Positions 1 through 9,611 of a DNA stretch of 64,000 nucleotides are shown here, piece after piece. The stretch spans positions 248,001-312,000 of the forward strand of contig NZ_JAPWGX010000001.1 of the NCBI RefSeq assembly GCF_027213965.1, in the 5' to 3' direction. The translations under genes and the position numbers were made by a program. How positions within the stretch are numbered: the first letter of the stretch is position 1; every line of letters starts with the position of its first letter. The DNA comes from Maritalea porphyrae (GTDB lineage Bacteria > Pseudomonadota > Alphaproteobacteria > Rhizobiales > Devosiaceae). Below the pieces are notes generated by a model, which had not been told where the DNA came from, did not search any database, and saw nothing but the letters and a program-made list of their open reading frames with translations.

Positions 1-407
1 TGGAAGAAGATGGATTTGTCACCAGCCACGTCCAGGCGCAAGAGGGAAAGCCAGCCAAAAGGGTTTATTCGATCACACAAGTGGGTCGAGAGAGCTTCAT
101 AAATTCGCTTTTTGAAGATCTGAATGCCGATGTATTTCGTTCAGAATTCATGCTGTTTTTGCGTTTTGCCGAAGAATTACCGCGCGACCTGGTTGAAAAA
201 CGAATTTTAGAACGTATCTCAAAGGTCGACGAGGAAATTGCGTCGATTGAAGAGATGGGGGCCGATCTGGAGGCTAAAGCAGATCGCTGGGTTTTGAAAT
301 ACGGACTGTCCTGTATTCGGCAAGCTCGAAACTATCTGATTGAACATAAAGATGAAATTATCGCCATGGCGCAGCCGATAGATGCTGCTGCTAAGGCAGC
401 CGAATAG
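1..407 (+). CDS. PadR-family transcriptional regulator (5' end outside window)
   Basis: The frame is open from the left edge, so the N-terminal part of the DNA-binding domain is missing. What remains begins in the wing of a winged helix (EEDGFVTSHV, then KRVYSIT), which is the usual end of a PadR HTH. It is followed by about 90 helical, charged residues that fit the PadR C-terminal dimerisation domain. The stop lies 11 nt before the membrane-fusion protein gene, so it is probably cotranscribed with the RND pump and represses it. Family assignment is by motif and context; the inducer cannot be told. Confidence 0.8.
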   Translation, partial: EEDGFVTSHVQAQEGKPAKRVYSITQVGRESFINSLFEDLNADVFRSEFMLFLRFAEELPRDLVEKRILERISKVDEEIASIEEMGADLEAKADRWVLKYGLSCIRQARNYLIEHKDEIIAMAQPIDAAAKAAE

Positions 408-418
408 GGAATTATTAA

Positions 419-1621
419 ATGCGCTTTTTATTGTCATATGGCGTGGCGTTTCTTTTGATCGTTGGCATTGGGGTTTGGATGGCGTCTGGGACGCTCGTTC
501 AAGGTGGTCAAGGCGCAGGAAATGGCGAACGCGCTATCCTTGACGTGCTGGAGCTGCCTGAAGATAGCGGAATTAGAGGTGTCTTGGAGCAGGTTGGGCT
601 GGTTACACCAACTGAGCCCACGCAGGAAAACATTGATGTTGCTACGGAAGAGCCTGAAGCGGAAGCAGAAGCACTTCAATCAGTTCGTACGCAGGCATTT
701 GTCGCACAAGATTTGCCACTAACTGTTTCATTGCGCGGCAACACAAAAGCCAGTGCGACTGTGTCCATTAGAGCCGAAACTACGGGTATCTTGAAAACAC
801 GGCATGTGAACAAAGGTGATCACGTTAAGGCTGGCGATCTGTTGTGCGAAATTGATGAGGGAACCCGCAAAGCGCAATTGGCACAAGCCAAAGCCTCATT
901 GGCGAAAGCTGAACTCGATTATTCCTCCAACAAGACACTTCGAGAAAAAGGCCTTTCACCAGCAAATTCTGGTCGACAATTTGAAGCGGCGCTTGAAGCT
1001 GCCCGTGCAGCTGTTGATGGTGCACAGGCGGAACTTGAACGCACTGTGATCTATTCTGAGGTTGCAGGTATTGTACAGGACCCAATCGCCCAGCCCGGCG
1101 ATATGCTGAGCGCAGGCGCGGCTTGTGTGACCCTTGTACAAATGAACCCAATTCTATTTTCTGGCGATATTCCTGAGGCACGGATCAACGCGGCCGCCAT
1201 TGGATTGCCAGTGACTGTAAAAACCATCACCGGACAAGAAGTGGTGGGCACATTGAGCTATGTGTCCCCTACATCCAACACCGCCACTCGGGCCTTCCCA
1301 GTGGAAGTGAAAATTCCGAACGATGATTATGCAATTCGTGCTGGGCTGACCGCAGAAGCGACTGCAGTTCTGGGCACAGTTAAGGCACATCTTGTGCCTC
1401 AATCAGTACTTACTTTGGACAGTGAGGGTACAATCGGCGTTCGCGCTGTGTTGGACGGCACTGTTGTGTTTCACGCTATACAAATCGTACGTGACACAAC
1501 AAAGGGTATTTGGGTGACCGGCCTTCCCGGAAATGTGGAAATTATCACTTTTGGGCAGGAATATGTAATCGCTGGACAAAAGGTCGTTGCTGACAATATC
1601 AGCGACGAGAAAACATCATGA
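419..1621 (+). CDS. RND efflux periplasmic adaptor subunit (HlyD/MFP family)
   Basis: This 400-residue protein is the adaptor linking an inner-membrane RND pump to an outer-membrane channel. A hydrophobic N-terminal anchor (about residues 3-22) is followed by an acidic linker. Next comes a split lipoyl/barrel-sandwich domain (VNKGDHVKAGDLLCEID around residue 135, and GIVQDPIAQPGD around 218) around a helical hairpin rich in Ala/Lys (about 150-205). Beta-barrel and membrane-proximal domains complete the protein. Its stop overlaps the start of the pump gene by four bases (ATGA), so translation is coupled. No lipobox is visible. Substrate is unknown. Confidence 0.93.
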   Translation: MRFLLSYGVAFLLIVGIGVWMASGTLVQGGQGAGNGERAILDVLELPEDSGIRGVLEQVGLVTPTEPTQENIDVATEEPEAEAEALQSVRTQAFVAQDLPLTVSLRGNTKASATVSIRAETTGILKTRHVNKGDHVKAGDLLCEIDEGTRKAQLAQAKASLAKAELDYSSNKTLREKGLSPANSGRQFEAALEAARAAVDGAQAELERTVIYSEVAGIVQDPIAQPGDMLSAGAACVTLVQMNPILFSGDIPEARINAAAIGLPVTVKTITGQEVVGTLSYVSPTSNTATRAFPVEVKIPNDDYAIRAGLTAEATAVLGTVKAHLVPQSVLTLDSEGTIGVRAVLDGTVVFHAIQIVRDTTKGIWVTGLPGNVEIITFGQEYVIAGQKVVADNISDEKTS

Positions 1622-4600
1622 TTGGTGCTCTGGAAAATATACTAAGGCGGCCAAAATCCGTCATTACGATTATGATCGTGCTGTTGTTGGCGGGTATTTC
1701 CGCCTACATTTCGTTGCCAAAAGAAGGGCAACCAGCCATTGATATTCCTTACTTGTACGTTTCAATATCGCAAACCGGCGTTTCGCCTGGTGATGCGGAG
1801 CGCTTGCTCGCGCGCCCTATGGAAACGGAATTGCGCAACCTTGATGGGTTGAAGGCCATGACCTCCACTTCGTCGACGGGTCATGCATCGATCTTCTTGG
1901 AATTTGATATCAATTTCGATAAAGATCAGGCCATTTCTGATGTGCGTGAAAAAGTTGACCGCGCCAAATCTCAATTGCCAGATGATGCAAATGAGCCAAC
2001 GGTCAACGAAGTCTCGATCAGCGATTTCCCAACTGTTACTGTTGCACTGTACGGCGATGTTCCTGAACGTGCACTCTCTCAAACGGCGCGTAAATTGCAG
2101 GATCAGCTTGAAGGCATTTCTTCTGTTCGTACAGTTGATATGTCCGGCAACCGTGAAGAAGTTCTGGACATTATTGTTGATTTGAACAAACTCGAATCCT
2201 ACAATTTGACCACAAACCAACTGTTTGATGCGCTAGCGCGCAACAACTTGGTGGTGCCTGCTGGCACGCTGGACACTGGGCAAGGCAAATTTGCCATCGA
2301 GGTCCCGGGCCTTATTGAAAGCGCGTCAGACGTTTATAATCTGCCGCTTAAAACCGATGGCAGCACAAATGTCACCTTTGGTGATGTGGCCACTATTCAG
2401 CGTACGTTTAAAGACGCAAATACCTACACACGTGTGAATGGGCAACCAGCTGTTATTCTAGGTGTATTCAAGCGTTTGGGCTCCAACGTTATTGATATGT
2501 CAGATAGCGTGCGTAAATTGGTCGACGAAACCGCTTCGGAGCGCAATCCGGCCATTAAAACCAGCGTTATGATTGACCAAGCGAAACCGGCTGAAGATAT
2601 GCTGGGCTCTTTGCAATCAGCTGTTTTGACCGCGGTTGCGCTGGTGATGATTGTGACCATTGCAATGCTTGGCATCCGCCCTGCCCTTATGATCGGGTTT
2701 GCGATTCCAACATCGTTCATGATGGCCTTCTTATTCCTACAACTCATCGGCATGACGGTGAACATGATGATCATGTTCGGCCTTGTGTTGACTGTTGGGA
2801 TGCTGGTGGATGGTGCCATTGTTATTGTTGAATATGCCGACCGAAAGATTTCTGAGGGCATGGAACGGCGCGAAGCCTTCATTCGCGCTGCAAAACTCAT
2901 GTTCTGGCCAATTGTTTCCTCCACGGGCACCACACTCGCGGCGTTTTTGCCCATGCTATTGTGGCCGGGGATTATCGGTAAATTCATGAGCTATTTGCCC
3001 ATCATGGTGATCATCACGCTGATTGCGTCTTTGATTACGGCCATGGTGTTTTTGCCGGTGCTTGGTGGCCTTTTGGCACGCAAGAAAGTCAGCGAAAAAG
3101 AAATGCTTGCGGCGCAAGCCCTTTCTGGACGTGACAATTTTGATCCCAAAACCGTACCAGGATTTACTGGCGGATATGTCCGCTTCTTGAACGCCATCAT
3201 TCGTCGCCCGATCATGGTGCTCGTTGTTGGTGTTGGCATGATCGTTGGCATTTTCATGTACTTTGGTCAAAACAGTACAGGCGTTGAAGCGTTTCCTTCA
3301 ATTGAACCTGAGTATGCCACAGTGGCGGTAACTGGACGAGGCAACTACTCGCCAATTGAAATCCGCGACTTGTTGATCGAGGTTGAAACCGAAGTACTCA
3401 AGGTTAAAGGCATCAAAGAAGTGGTGATGAATTTTGGCAGCACCGGTGCTGTTTCATCGCCTCCTCCTGATACACTTGGCAACCTGCAACTGGAGTTTGA
3501 ACCCTTTTCTGATCGACGTTATGCGACAGAAATTTTTGCAGACATTCGCGAAAACATCAAAGACATCAAAGGTGTGGGCGTTGAATTGCTGGAAGCTGAA
3601 GAAGGCCCTCCAACAGGCAAAGATCTGAGCATGCGGGTGACTGCCCAGTCTTATGATGACTTGGCACCAACCGTTGCGAAAATCCGCAATTACGTGGAAA
3701 ACGATCTTGGCAATATGATCGAAGTTGAAGATGGTCGTCCCCTGCCCGGTATTGATTGGAAGATCAATGTGAACCGCGAAATGGCAGCACTCTATGGCAT
3801 TGGTGTTCGTGACCTGAGCCCATATGTGCAGCTGGTCACCTCTGGTGTTGCAATTGGCACATATCGTCCAGATGATGCGATTGACGAATTGGATATTCGC
3901 GTTCGTCTGCCAAAAGAGCAGCGTAGTTTTGAGGCGCTTGATTCACTAAGAATCATCACGAACGCCGGGCTTGTTCCTGTGTCCAACTTCATCACGCGTG
4001 AAGCGGTGCCAAAAGTGGCTTCCATTTCTCGCCGTGACTCTCGGTATACAATGGGCGTTCGTGCCAATGTATCGGGTGAAAAGGAAGATGGCACCCCGGT
4101 AATGGCCGCCGAAAAGGTTGAAGAGCTGAAAACTTGGATCAGCGCGCAGACCTGGCCCGCTGGTGTTGAATTTGAATATGCCGGAGCGGATGAACAGACC
4201 AACGAAACCAATGCATTTATGATGCAAGCTGGTGGCGCTGCGATGTTCTTGATGTTCCTGATCTTGCTGACGCAGTTCAACAGCTTCTACCAAGTGGCCA
4301 TCACGCTATCGACAGTGGTGATGTCTGTGGCCGGTGTATTGTTAGGCATGTTGATCACCGGACAGGCGTTCTCTGCCATTATGACGGGCGTGGGCATTGT
4401 TTCGCTTGCTGGGATTGTGGTGAACAACTCTATTGTGTTGATCGACACCTACAATCGGTTCCGACACGAAGGAGCGGATCCGATCAGTGCGTCTTTGATG
4501 ACCGCATCACAGCGGTTGCGCCCTGTTCTTTTGACGACGATCACAACAGTATTTGGTTTGATTCCAATGGCCTTGGGCATCACCCTAGACTTCTTTGGGC

Positions 4601-4995
4601 AATCCATTGTGATTGGCGACCCATCAGGTGCTTGGTGGATTCAGCTGGCAACGGCAGTTATTTCTGGCCTGACGTTCTCAACTCTGCTGACGTTGATCAT
4701 GGTCCCTGTTCTGCTTGTCGCCCCTTCGATTTGGCAGAGCCAACTCATCTGGCTTTGGGGAATGATCACCTACCCGTTCCGCGCATTTGCGGCTTGGCGC
4801 CGGTCAAAAGCAACAGCGAAAGCTGAAGCCGCTGAAGCGGTGGATGAAGAGGCAATGGTTACAGATCAACCAGCGGCTGCAAAGATCCCAGCAAACGCTG
4901 ATAGTGCAAAAGCATATATCACGGGTGATTTGGTAACCGAAGAACGCCACGGCGTGACCGTTGTGTCGCGACCAACCCCTGAGGCTGCAGAATAA
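1618..4995 (+). CDS. RND-family efflux transporter permease (AcrB-like)
   Basis: At 1125 residues this has the size and order of an inner-membrane RND pump. TM1 near the N-terminus is followed by a porter domain of about 300 residues, TM2-6, a second porter domain and TM7-12. The intramembrane proton-relay motif appears as VGMLVDGAIVIVE near residue 400, with one Asp where AcrB has two, as in many HAE-type relatives. The repeat-related second half carries GIVSLAGIVVNNSIVLID. The C-terminal 90 residues are a charged Ala/Glu tail. It should use the proton gradient to export a hydrophobic compound with the adaptor upstream. No outer-membrane TolC partner is encoded here. Confidence 0.95.
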   Translation: MIGALENILRRPKSVITIMIVLLLAGISAYISLPKEGQPAIDIPYLYVSISQTGVSPGDAERLLARPMETELRNLDGLKAMTSTSSTGHASIFLEFDINFDKDQAISDVREKVDRAKSQLPDDANEPTVNEVSISDFPTVTVALYGDVPERALSQTARKLQDQLEGISSVRTVDMSGNREEVLDIIVDLNKLESYNLTTNQLFDALARNNLVVPAGTLDTGQGKFAIEVPGLIESASDVYNLPLKTDGSTNVTFGDVATIQRTFKDANTYTRVNGQPAVILGVFKRLGSNVIDMSDSVRKLVDETASERNPAIKTSVMIDQAKPAEDMLGSLQSAVLTAVALVMIVTIAMLGIRPALMIGFAIPTSFMMAFLFLQLIGMTVNMMIMFGLVLTVGMLVDGAIVIVEYADRKISEGMERREAFIRAAKLMFWPIVSSTGTTLAAFLPMLLWPGIIGKFMSYLPIMVIITLIASLITAMVFLPVLGGLLARKKVSEKEMLAAQALSGRDNFDPKTVPGFTGGYVRFLNAIIRRPIMVLVVGVGMIVGIFMYFGQNSTGVEAFPSIEPEYATVAVTGRGNYSPIEIRDLLIEVETEVLKVKGIKEVVMNFGSTGAVSSPPPDTLGNLQLEFEPFSDRRYATEIFADIRENIKDIKGVGVELLEAEEGPPTGKDLSMRVTAQSYDDLAPTVAKIRNYVENDLGNMIEVEDGRPLPGIDWKINVNREMAALYGIGVRDLSPYVQLVTSGVAIGTYRPDDAIDELDIRVRLPKEQRSFEALDSLRIITNAGLVPVSNFITREAVPKVASISRRDSRYTMGVRANVSGEKEDGTPVMAAEKVEELKTWISAQTWPAGVEFEYAGADEQTNETNAFMMQAGGAAMFLMFLILLTQFNSFYQVAITLSTVVMSVAGVLLGMLITGQAFSAIMTGVGIVSLAGIVVNNSIVLIDTYNRFRHEGADPISASLMTASQRLRPVLLTTITTVFGLIPMALGITLDFFGQSIVIGDPSGAWWIQLATAVISGLTFSTLLTLIMVPVLLVAPSIWQSQLIWLWGMITYPFRAFAAWRRSKATAKAEAAEAVDEEAMVTDQPAAAKIPANADSAKAYITGDLVTEERHGVTVVSRPTPEAAE

Positions 4996-5020
4996 GCAGT
5001 TTCGCTATTATGATTTGTTT

Positions 5021-5059
5021 GGGGCGCGGTATTTTGGAATACCGCGCCCCATTTTTTAT
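5021..5059 (+). terminator. Rho-independent terminator of the RND operon
   Basis: A perfect 13-bp stem (GGGGCGCGGTATT, 5021-5033, with its complement at 5038-5050) closes a TTGG loop and is followed by ATTTTTTAT. It lies 25 nt after the pump stop codon. Confidence 0.9.
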
Positions 5060-5070
5060 CGATCAAGGAC

Positions 5071-5106
5071 AAAAGAAAAAGGGCACGGCTTTGAAAAACC
5101 GTGCCC
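5071..5106 (-). terminator. Rho-independent terminator of the ABC exporter operon
   Basis: Read on the minus strand, GGGCACGG (5106-5099) and CCGTGCCC (5088-5081) form an 8-bp stem. It is followed by TTTTTCTTTT (5080-5071). It stands about 30 nt past the ABC exporter stop and back to back with the RND terminator. Confidence 0.85.
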
Positions 5107-5134
5107 GAAACTCTTCATTGTAATTCACTAGAGA

Positions 5135-7054
5135 CTAGTTCGAAGGTTCGTGTTTTTCGTGCTTACCCAAAAAGCCCTCGGTATCCGTTTCCCGGGCGAG
5201 ACGAAGCTTTTCGCCGGCCTCATCAACTTCACGCTGCCGGTTCCACATTTGGGCATAGAGACCGTTTTGGGCCAACAGGCCTTCGTGGTTGCCACGCTCT
5301 GCGATTTCCCCTGCCCGCAGCACAATGATTTCATCGGCGTTGATGACAGTGGACAAGCGGTGGGCAATCACCAGCGTCGTGCGGTTTTGCGACACATGGT
5401 CCAAGGCGGACTGAATCTCACGTTCAGTTTGGGTATCAAGCGCAGACGTCGCTTCATCCAAGATCAAAATTGGTGGGCTTTTCAAAATGGTGCGCGCGAT
5501 GGCGACACGTTGTTTTTCACCACCGGACAATTTTAGCCCACGTTCACCGACTGGTGTTTCGTAGCCCTGGGGGAGGCCTTCAATGAAGTCCGCAATCTGC
5601 GCAAGTTTAGCGGCTTCATGCACTTCCTCGTCAGTTGCTTCGGGGCGGCCATAACGAATATTGTAAGCAATCGTGTCGTTGAACAGTACCGTGTCTTGCG
5701 GCACCATGCCAACAGCTGCACGTAGTGATTTTTGCGTCACATCGCGCACGTCCTGCCCGTCAATTTCTACACTGCCTTCAATGGCGTCATAGAAGCGATA
5801 GATCAGTCGAGAAATGGTTGATTTACCGGCACCAGATGGTCCCACCACCGCAATGGTTTTTCCCGCAGGCACTTCAAAACTAACGCCTTTTAGGATTTCA
5901 CGATCTGGATCATAGTGAAATTTTACATCATTAAACTTAAGAACGGGACCGGTGATATCCAACGGTTTGGCGTTCGGCTTGTCTTTGATTTCAGCGTCCA
6001 TATCAAGCAGCTGGAACATGTTTTCAATATCGGTCAGCCCCTGTCGGATTTCGCGATAGACGAAACCAATGAAGTTGAGTGGGCGGTAGATTTGCATCAT
6101 ATACATATTGATCAGCACAAAATCACCGACAGTGATCTGACCGGCGAGGACGCTATTCACGGACATAATGGAAATGACAATCATGCCCAGCCAAAAAATC
6201 ACCGCTTGGCCAAAATTGAGGAACCCAAGCGAGGTCCACATGCGGATCGCAGCGCCTTCATAAACTGCCATTGATTTATCGAACCGGTTGGCTTCCATTT
6301 CTTCGTTTCCGAAGTATTTTACCGTTTCAAAATTCAGCAAACTGTCGATGGCTTTTGAATTTGCATCTGTGTCGCTGTCGTTCATTTTGCGACGTATACC
6401 AATGCGCCAATTGCTCGCCTTCACTGTAAAATAGATGTAGCCAACAACGGTGATCACCAAAACACCGAGATAGGGCAATCCGAAACGCCAGACGAAAATC
6501 GTGGAGATGATGACAAATTGAACCAGTGTTGGTGCCGTGTTGAGCATGGTGAAACGAACGATTGTTTCAATGCCCTTTGTGCCCCGCTCAATAACCCGTG
6601 AAAGGCCACCGGTACGGCGCTGCAAGTGATAGCGCAAAGACAAGGCGTGCAAATGAACAAAGGTACGACGGGCAAGTTGGCGCACCGCATTTTGTCCAAC
6701 AGAAGCGAACAGCACATCGCGCAACTGCATGAACAGGCTTTCAACGATATTGCCAACACCGTAGGCCACAACAAAAGCAACCGCTAGCGTTACCCCCATC
6801 ATTTTGGCTTGTTCGACACCATTGCCAATGTCCAAGGAATCAATGACTTGACTGTAAAAATATGGGGCAAAAGTTGCTGCCCCCATCGCCGCAAGCAATG
6901 ACAATAAAGCCAGCAACACGCGGGCTTTCAGGTCTGGGCGATCGGAAGGCCACATATAGGGCCAAAGGTTTTTAATTGTGGTGAACGTAGAGCCTTCGTC
7001 GGCGTTCACGGTTTGTTTTTTTGAAACAGTGCGACCTGTTGGCGCTAGAGCCAT
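5135..7054 (-). CDS. Atm1-type ABC exporter (fused TMD-ATPase)
   Basis: This 639-residue half-transporter has a six-helix exporter domain (about residues 40-330) followed by an ATPase domain. The ATPase carries Walker A GPSGAGKS near residue 405, signature LSGGEKQR near 510, Walker B ILILDEATSALD near 530 and switch His in VIAHRLST near 561. The YHLQRRTGGLSR and NFETVKYFGNE segments are typical of the Atm1/HMT1 branch, which exports glutathione-based metal or sulfur compounds. The upstream gene is an ArsR-type regulator ending 3 nt before this start, consistent with a metal or sulfur-stress role. It probably acts as a homodimer in the inner membrane. Confidence 0.92.
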   Translation of the reverse strand: MALAPTGRTVSKKQTVNADEGSTFTTIKNLWPYMWPSDRPDLKARVLLALLSLLAAMGAATFAPYFYSQVIDSLDIGNGVEQAKMMGVTLAVAFVVAYGVGNIVESLFMQLRDVLFASVGQNAVRQLARRTFVHLHALSLRYHLQRRTGGLSRVIERGTKGIETIVRFTMLNTAPTLVQFVIISTIFVWRFGLPYLGVLVITVVGYIYFTVKASNWRIGIRRKMNDSDTDANSKAIDSLLNFETVKYFGNEEMEANRFDKSMAVYEGAAIRMWTSLGFLNFGQAVIFWLGMIVISIMSVNSVLAGQITVGDFVLINMYMMQIYRPLNFIGFVYREIRQGLTDIENMFQLLDMDAEIKDKPNAKPLDITGPVLKFNDVKFHYDPDREILKGVSFEVPAGKTIAVVGPSGAGKSTISRLIYRFYDAIEGSVEIDGQDVRDVTQKSLRAAVGMVPQDTVLFNDTIAYNIRYGRPEATDEEVHEAAKLAQIADFIEGLPQGYETPVGERGLKLSGGEKQRVAIARTILKSPPILILDEATSALDTQTEREIQSALDHVSQNRTTLVIAHRLSTVINADEIIVLRAGEIAERGNHEGLLAQNGLYAQMWNRQREVDEAGEKLRLARETDTEGFLGKHEKHEPSN

Positions 7055-7057
7055 GGA

Positions 7058-7381
7058 TTACTCCGATTTTTGGGAAACTGACTTAACCGTGAGTGGCGCC
7101 ACGGTGCGCTCAAAGAGGGACTGAACAGAACTTAGACGTTCGGTACATATACTATAACAGTTTTTGGTGCCCTGGCCTCTTCGCTCAATCAGCCCAGCTT
7201 CAAGCAACACTTTTAGGTGTTGAGAAACGGTTGATTGAGCCAATTCAACGCAGGTCATGACATCCCCACAGCATGGGGTGCTTATATCTGACAAATAGCG
7301 CAAAATTGCTAGGCGCGCCGGGTGTGACAGGGCGCGCATGGCTTTGGCGAGTTGTTGGTCTTCGGGCGAAATTTCATTCAT
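7058..7381 (-). CDS. ArsR/SmtB-family transcriptional regulator
   Basis: This 107-residue winged-helix protein contains [14 protein letters not shown], the recognition region [16 protein letters not shown] and wing [13 protein letters not shown], all typical of ArsR repressors. A Cys pair (CCGDVMTC) precedes the recognition helix, where metal- or sulfur-sensing members often carry ligands, but the exact sensor site cannot be assigned. It is the first gene of a two-gene operon with the Atm1-like exporter. A 16-bp perfect palindrome covers its start codon region and is the probable autoregulatory operator. Confidence 0.9.
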   Translation of the reverse strand: MNEISPEDQQLAKAMRALSHPARLAILRYLSDISTPCCGDVMTCVELAQSTVSQHLKVLLEAGLIERRGQGTKNCYSICTERLSSVQSLFERTVAPLTVKSVSQKSE

Positions 7382-7395
7382 CGTAATATTACGAT
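7380..7395. promoter_or_regulatory. Palindromic operator at the ArsR start codon
   Basis: ATCGTAATATTACGAT is a perfect 16-bp inverted repeat. It overlaps the first bases of the ArsR coding sequence, where a bound repressor would block the promoter-proximal region. Assignment to ArsR is by position only. Confidence 0.6.
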
Positions 7396-7422
7396 AAAGC
7401 AGTTCCGCCCGAAGTTCAAGCC

Positions 7423-9564
7423 CTATTCTTGGTCCGGCAACTCAAATACCTGACCTGGGAAGATCATATGCGGATTTGATATGGAGTTGGCATTGGCTTC
7501 GTAAATGGTGGTGTATTTAACACCACTCCCATAAACACGACGCGCGATGGTCCATAGATTGTCGCCTTTGCGAATGATGGCCTTGCCTGACACAAATCGC
7601 TGATCATCGCCCTCGCCCACAGCAACAGCTGTGATTGTACTCACTTGATCTGTTGCTGGTTGGGTGCTGGTCTCAGCCGTGTCCATGGCTGGTTCTGGCG
7701 CGCTCGGATCGGGCACTGTTTGGCTTGCCACAGCTTCAGGGTCTGGTTGCTGAGCCGCTTCTACAGGCGGAGTTTCGACTGCTGCCGATGCAGTGGTTTG
7801 GTCAGGCACTTGAGGTGTTGGCGTGGTTGCAGCATCTGTTTCGATGGCTGTTTCAGCTTGTGCCACTGCCGCTTGCTCTTCCACCACAGGCGCAGCTTCA
7901 TTGGTATTTGCAGTCTCTACTGCTGTTTGCGTGTCCGCATTGGCCGTCTCAGCCTGCTCTTGAGTTGCTGTAGCTTCGGGCGCGGCGGTCGCTGTTTCTT
8001 CCGCTGCAGGTGTGCTTGTTTCGGCGACAGCAACGGTATCCGTTGCGGTTTCATGCGCGGCAGGAATTTCAGCCAAATTTTCGACGACAAAGTTCACTTC
8101 AGTGCGTGCAGAGACCTGCGAGGTATCCGCGACCAGCAAATCAGCCCGCACCCGTTGTGTGGGTTTGGTCAGAACATTTTGCGCCTCAACCAACCATCGT
8201 CCATCGGCAACAACAGCGTCCGCAACATATTGATTGTCGACATAAATCCGCATTGTGGCCCCATCAGGCCCAGCACCAGCGATGAAATTCATCGTGCCAT
8301 CAATCTCAATGGCGTCAATTGTGGGCTGCACAAATTGTTCAATCGCATCAACGGCAGCCTGTGCGGCTTCTGCTGTTGCAACTTCTTGTGCGGTTGGGGC
8401 TGTTTCAACTTCAACTGGTGTTGTTTCAGCTTGCGCAACTTCGGTTTGAACTTCAGCTGCTTCTGACACAGCATCCACAACATTGGTTTCTGTCGCTTCA
8501 ACTAAAGCCTCAGCTGTTTCTTGCGTTGCTGGAACCGCATCATCAACCGCTTGCTCGGTTGCAACTACTGGCGCTGTTTCAACCACTGGATCAGTAGTTG
8601 CTTCAGCAACCTCCTCCACGGCTTCAACAGTTGGCGCGACGGCTTGCGTTACCACTTCAGCAACCTCAGTCGTTTCACTAAGGGTGTCTTGTGCGTCTTC
8701 AACCACAACCGGCGTTTCAGCTGTTTCTACCGCTGTTTCTTCGGTTTTAGGTTCTGTTGGTGTTGTTGAAGGTTGCTCTGCGGCAACAACAGCTGTTTCA
8801 GGAGAATTTTCTGAATCAATTGAATCAGTTGGCGCTGCAACCTCAGTTGGAGATTCAACAACTTCAGGCGTTGATTCAACTATGGCTTCGGCGACTTCAA
8901 CAACCTTTGGCTCAAGTCCTTGAATAATTGAAGAGGCTTCGCCGGGCACAGACGCTACCACGATTGGTTCTTGATCACGCCCCTCATGGATCAATACAAT
9001 TTCTGACTTTGCAGATGGTGTAAAATTGCCCTTGGCATCCTGCGCTTCAACGGTGATCTCAACACCGCCAGTTGCAAGGGGATTTTCGGGCACAAACACC
9101 CATTCACCTGTACGTTCGGGCTTGGTTTTACCCAGAATTTGTCCATTTGATTTTACAATCACTGTATCGCCCACCGCAGCGGTGCCCACGATAACCACAA
9201 GGCCATCAGCGGTGGCGCGCGCGATTGTAAACTCTGGCACAACCACGGCAATGTCGTTTTGAGCCACCGGCGGCGAGGCTTGATCGTTTAAGGCGGCTGT
9301 TTGTGATGTTTCGGTGGTTGCTGCAGGCCCGTTTTCGCTGCCTCCATCTTCGGTTTTCAACGCATCATCTACAGATGATACTTGAGACCCGTTGCTACCT
9401 CTGTTGAAAATCTTACCAACAACGCAACTCAAAAACGGCTGATCAGTGCCTTGAGAACATGATGAGATTGCAGGAGCGGCGACCACTCCTGTTACAACTG
9501 CTGCCGTTGCCGCGGCAAAGCCAAGCGCAACAAACAGATTGGAATTTGAAGTCGATTCAGCCAG
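7423..9564 (-). CDS. LysM-domain envelope protein with long acidic Ala/Val/Thr/Glu linker
   Basis: The C-terminus is one clear LysM domain ([15 protein letters not shown] through [15 protein letters not shown]), which binds peptidoglycan. Two Ig-like or bacterial beta-sandwich segments are visible (around [16 protein letters not shown] and [18 protein letters not shown]). Between and after them run low-complexity stretches of Glu, Ala, Val, Thr and Pro. The first ATG/GTG/TTG in frame is GTG at 9486, which would cut a hydrophobic helix ([19 protein letters not shown]) in two. The frame stays open to a stop at 9619-9621. A CTG at 9564 lies 5 nt after GGGAGG and would give a short polar start followed by the full helix, so I prefer it. 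It follows cimA in an operon. Confidence 0.8.
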   Translation of the reverse strand: MAESTSNSNLFVALGFAAATAAVVTGVVAAPAISSCSQGTDQPFLSCVVGKIFNRGSNGSQVSSVDDALKTEDGGSENGPAATTETSQTAALNDQASPPVAQNDIAVVVPEFTIARATADGLVVIVGTAAVGDTVIVKSNGQILGKTKPERTGEWVFVPENPLATGGVEITVEAQDAKGNFTPSAKSEIVLIHEGRDQEPIVVASVPGEASSIIQGLEPKVVEVAEAIVESTPEVVESPTEVAAPTDSIDSENSPETAVVAAEQPSTTPTEPKTEETAVETAETPVVVEDAQDTLSETTEVAEVVTQAVAPTVEAVEEVAEATTDPVVETAPVVATEQAVDDAVPATQETAEALVEATETNVVDAVSEAAEVQTEVAQAETTPVEVETAPTAQEVATAEAAQAAVDAIEQFVQPTIDAIEIDGTMNFIAGAGPDGATMRIYVDNQYVADAVVADGRWLVEAQNVLTKPTQRVRADLLVADTSQVSARTEVNFVVENLAEIPAAHETATDTVAVAETSTPAAEETATAAPEATATQEQAETANADTQTAVETANTNEAAPVVEEQAAVAQAETAIETDAATTPTPQVPDQTTASAAVETPPVEAAQQPDPEAVASQTVPDPSAPEPAMDTAETSTQPATDQVSTITAVAVGEGDDQRFVSGKAIIRKGDNLWTIARRVYGSGVKYTTIYEANANSISNPHMIFPGQVFELPDQE

Positions 9565-9611
9565 GGTTGCCTCCCATTTTTTTTGCGTTCTCGACCTTAG
9601 GTTGAACTGGA

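Noticed and set aside
2424-2987. 187-codon minus-strand open frame inside the RND pump
   Set aside because: Shadow of membrane-helix coding sequence; Met/Ile/Thr-rich and without start signals.
7645-8466. 273-codon open frame on the plus strand, rich in Cys, Arg and Phe
   Set aside because: It lies antisense to the repetitive Glu/Ala/Val/Thr linker of the LysM gene; biased codons remove stops on the other strand. No ribosome site or known domain.
7423-9564. CRISPR-like or satellite repeat in the LysM gene
   Set aside because: The repetition is codon-level low complexity (Glu/Ala/Val/Thr) without regular unit length or spacers.
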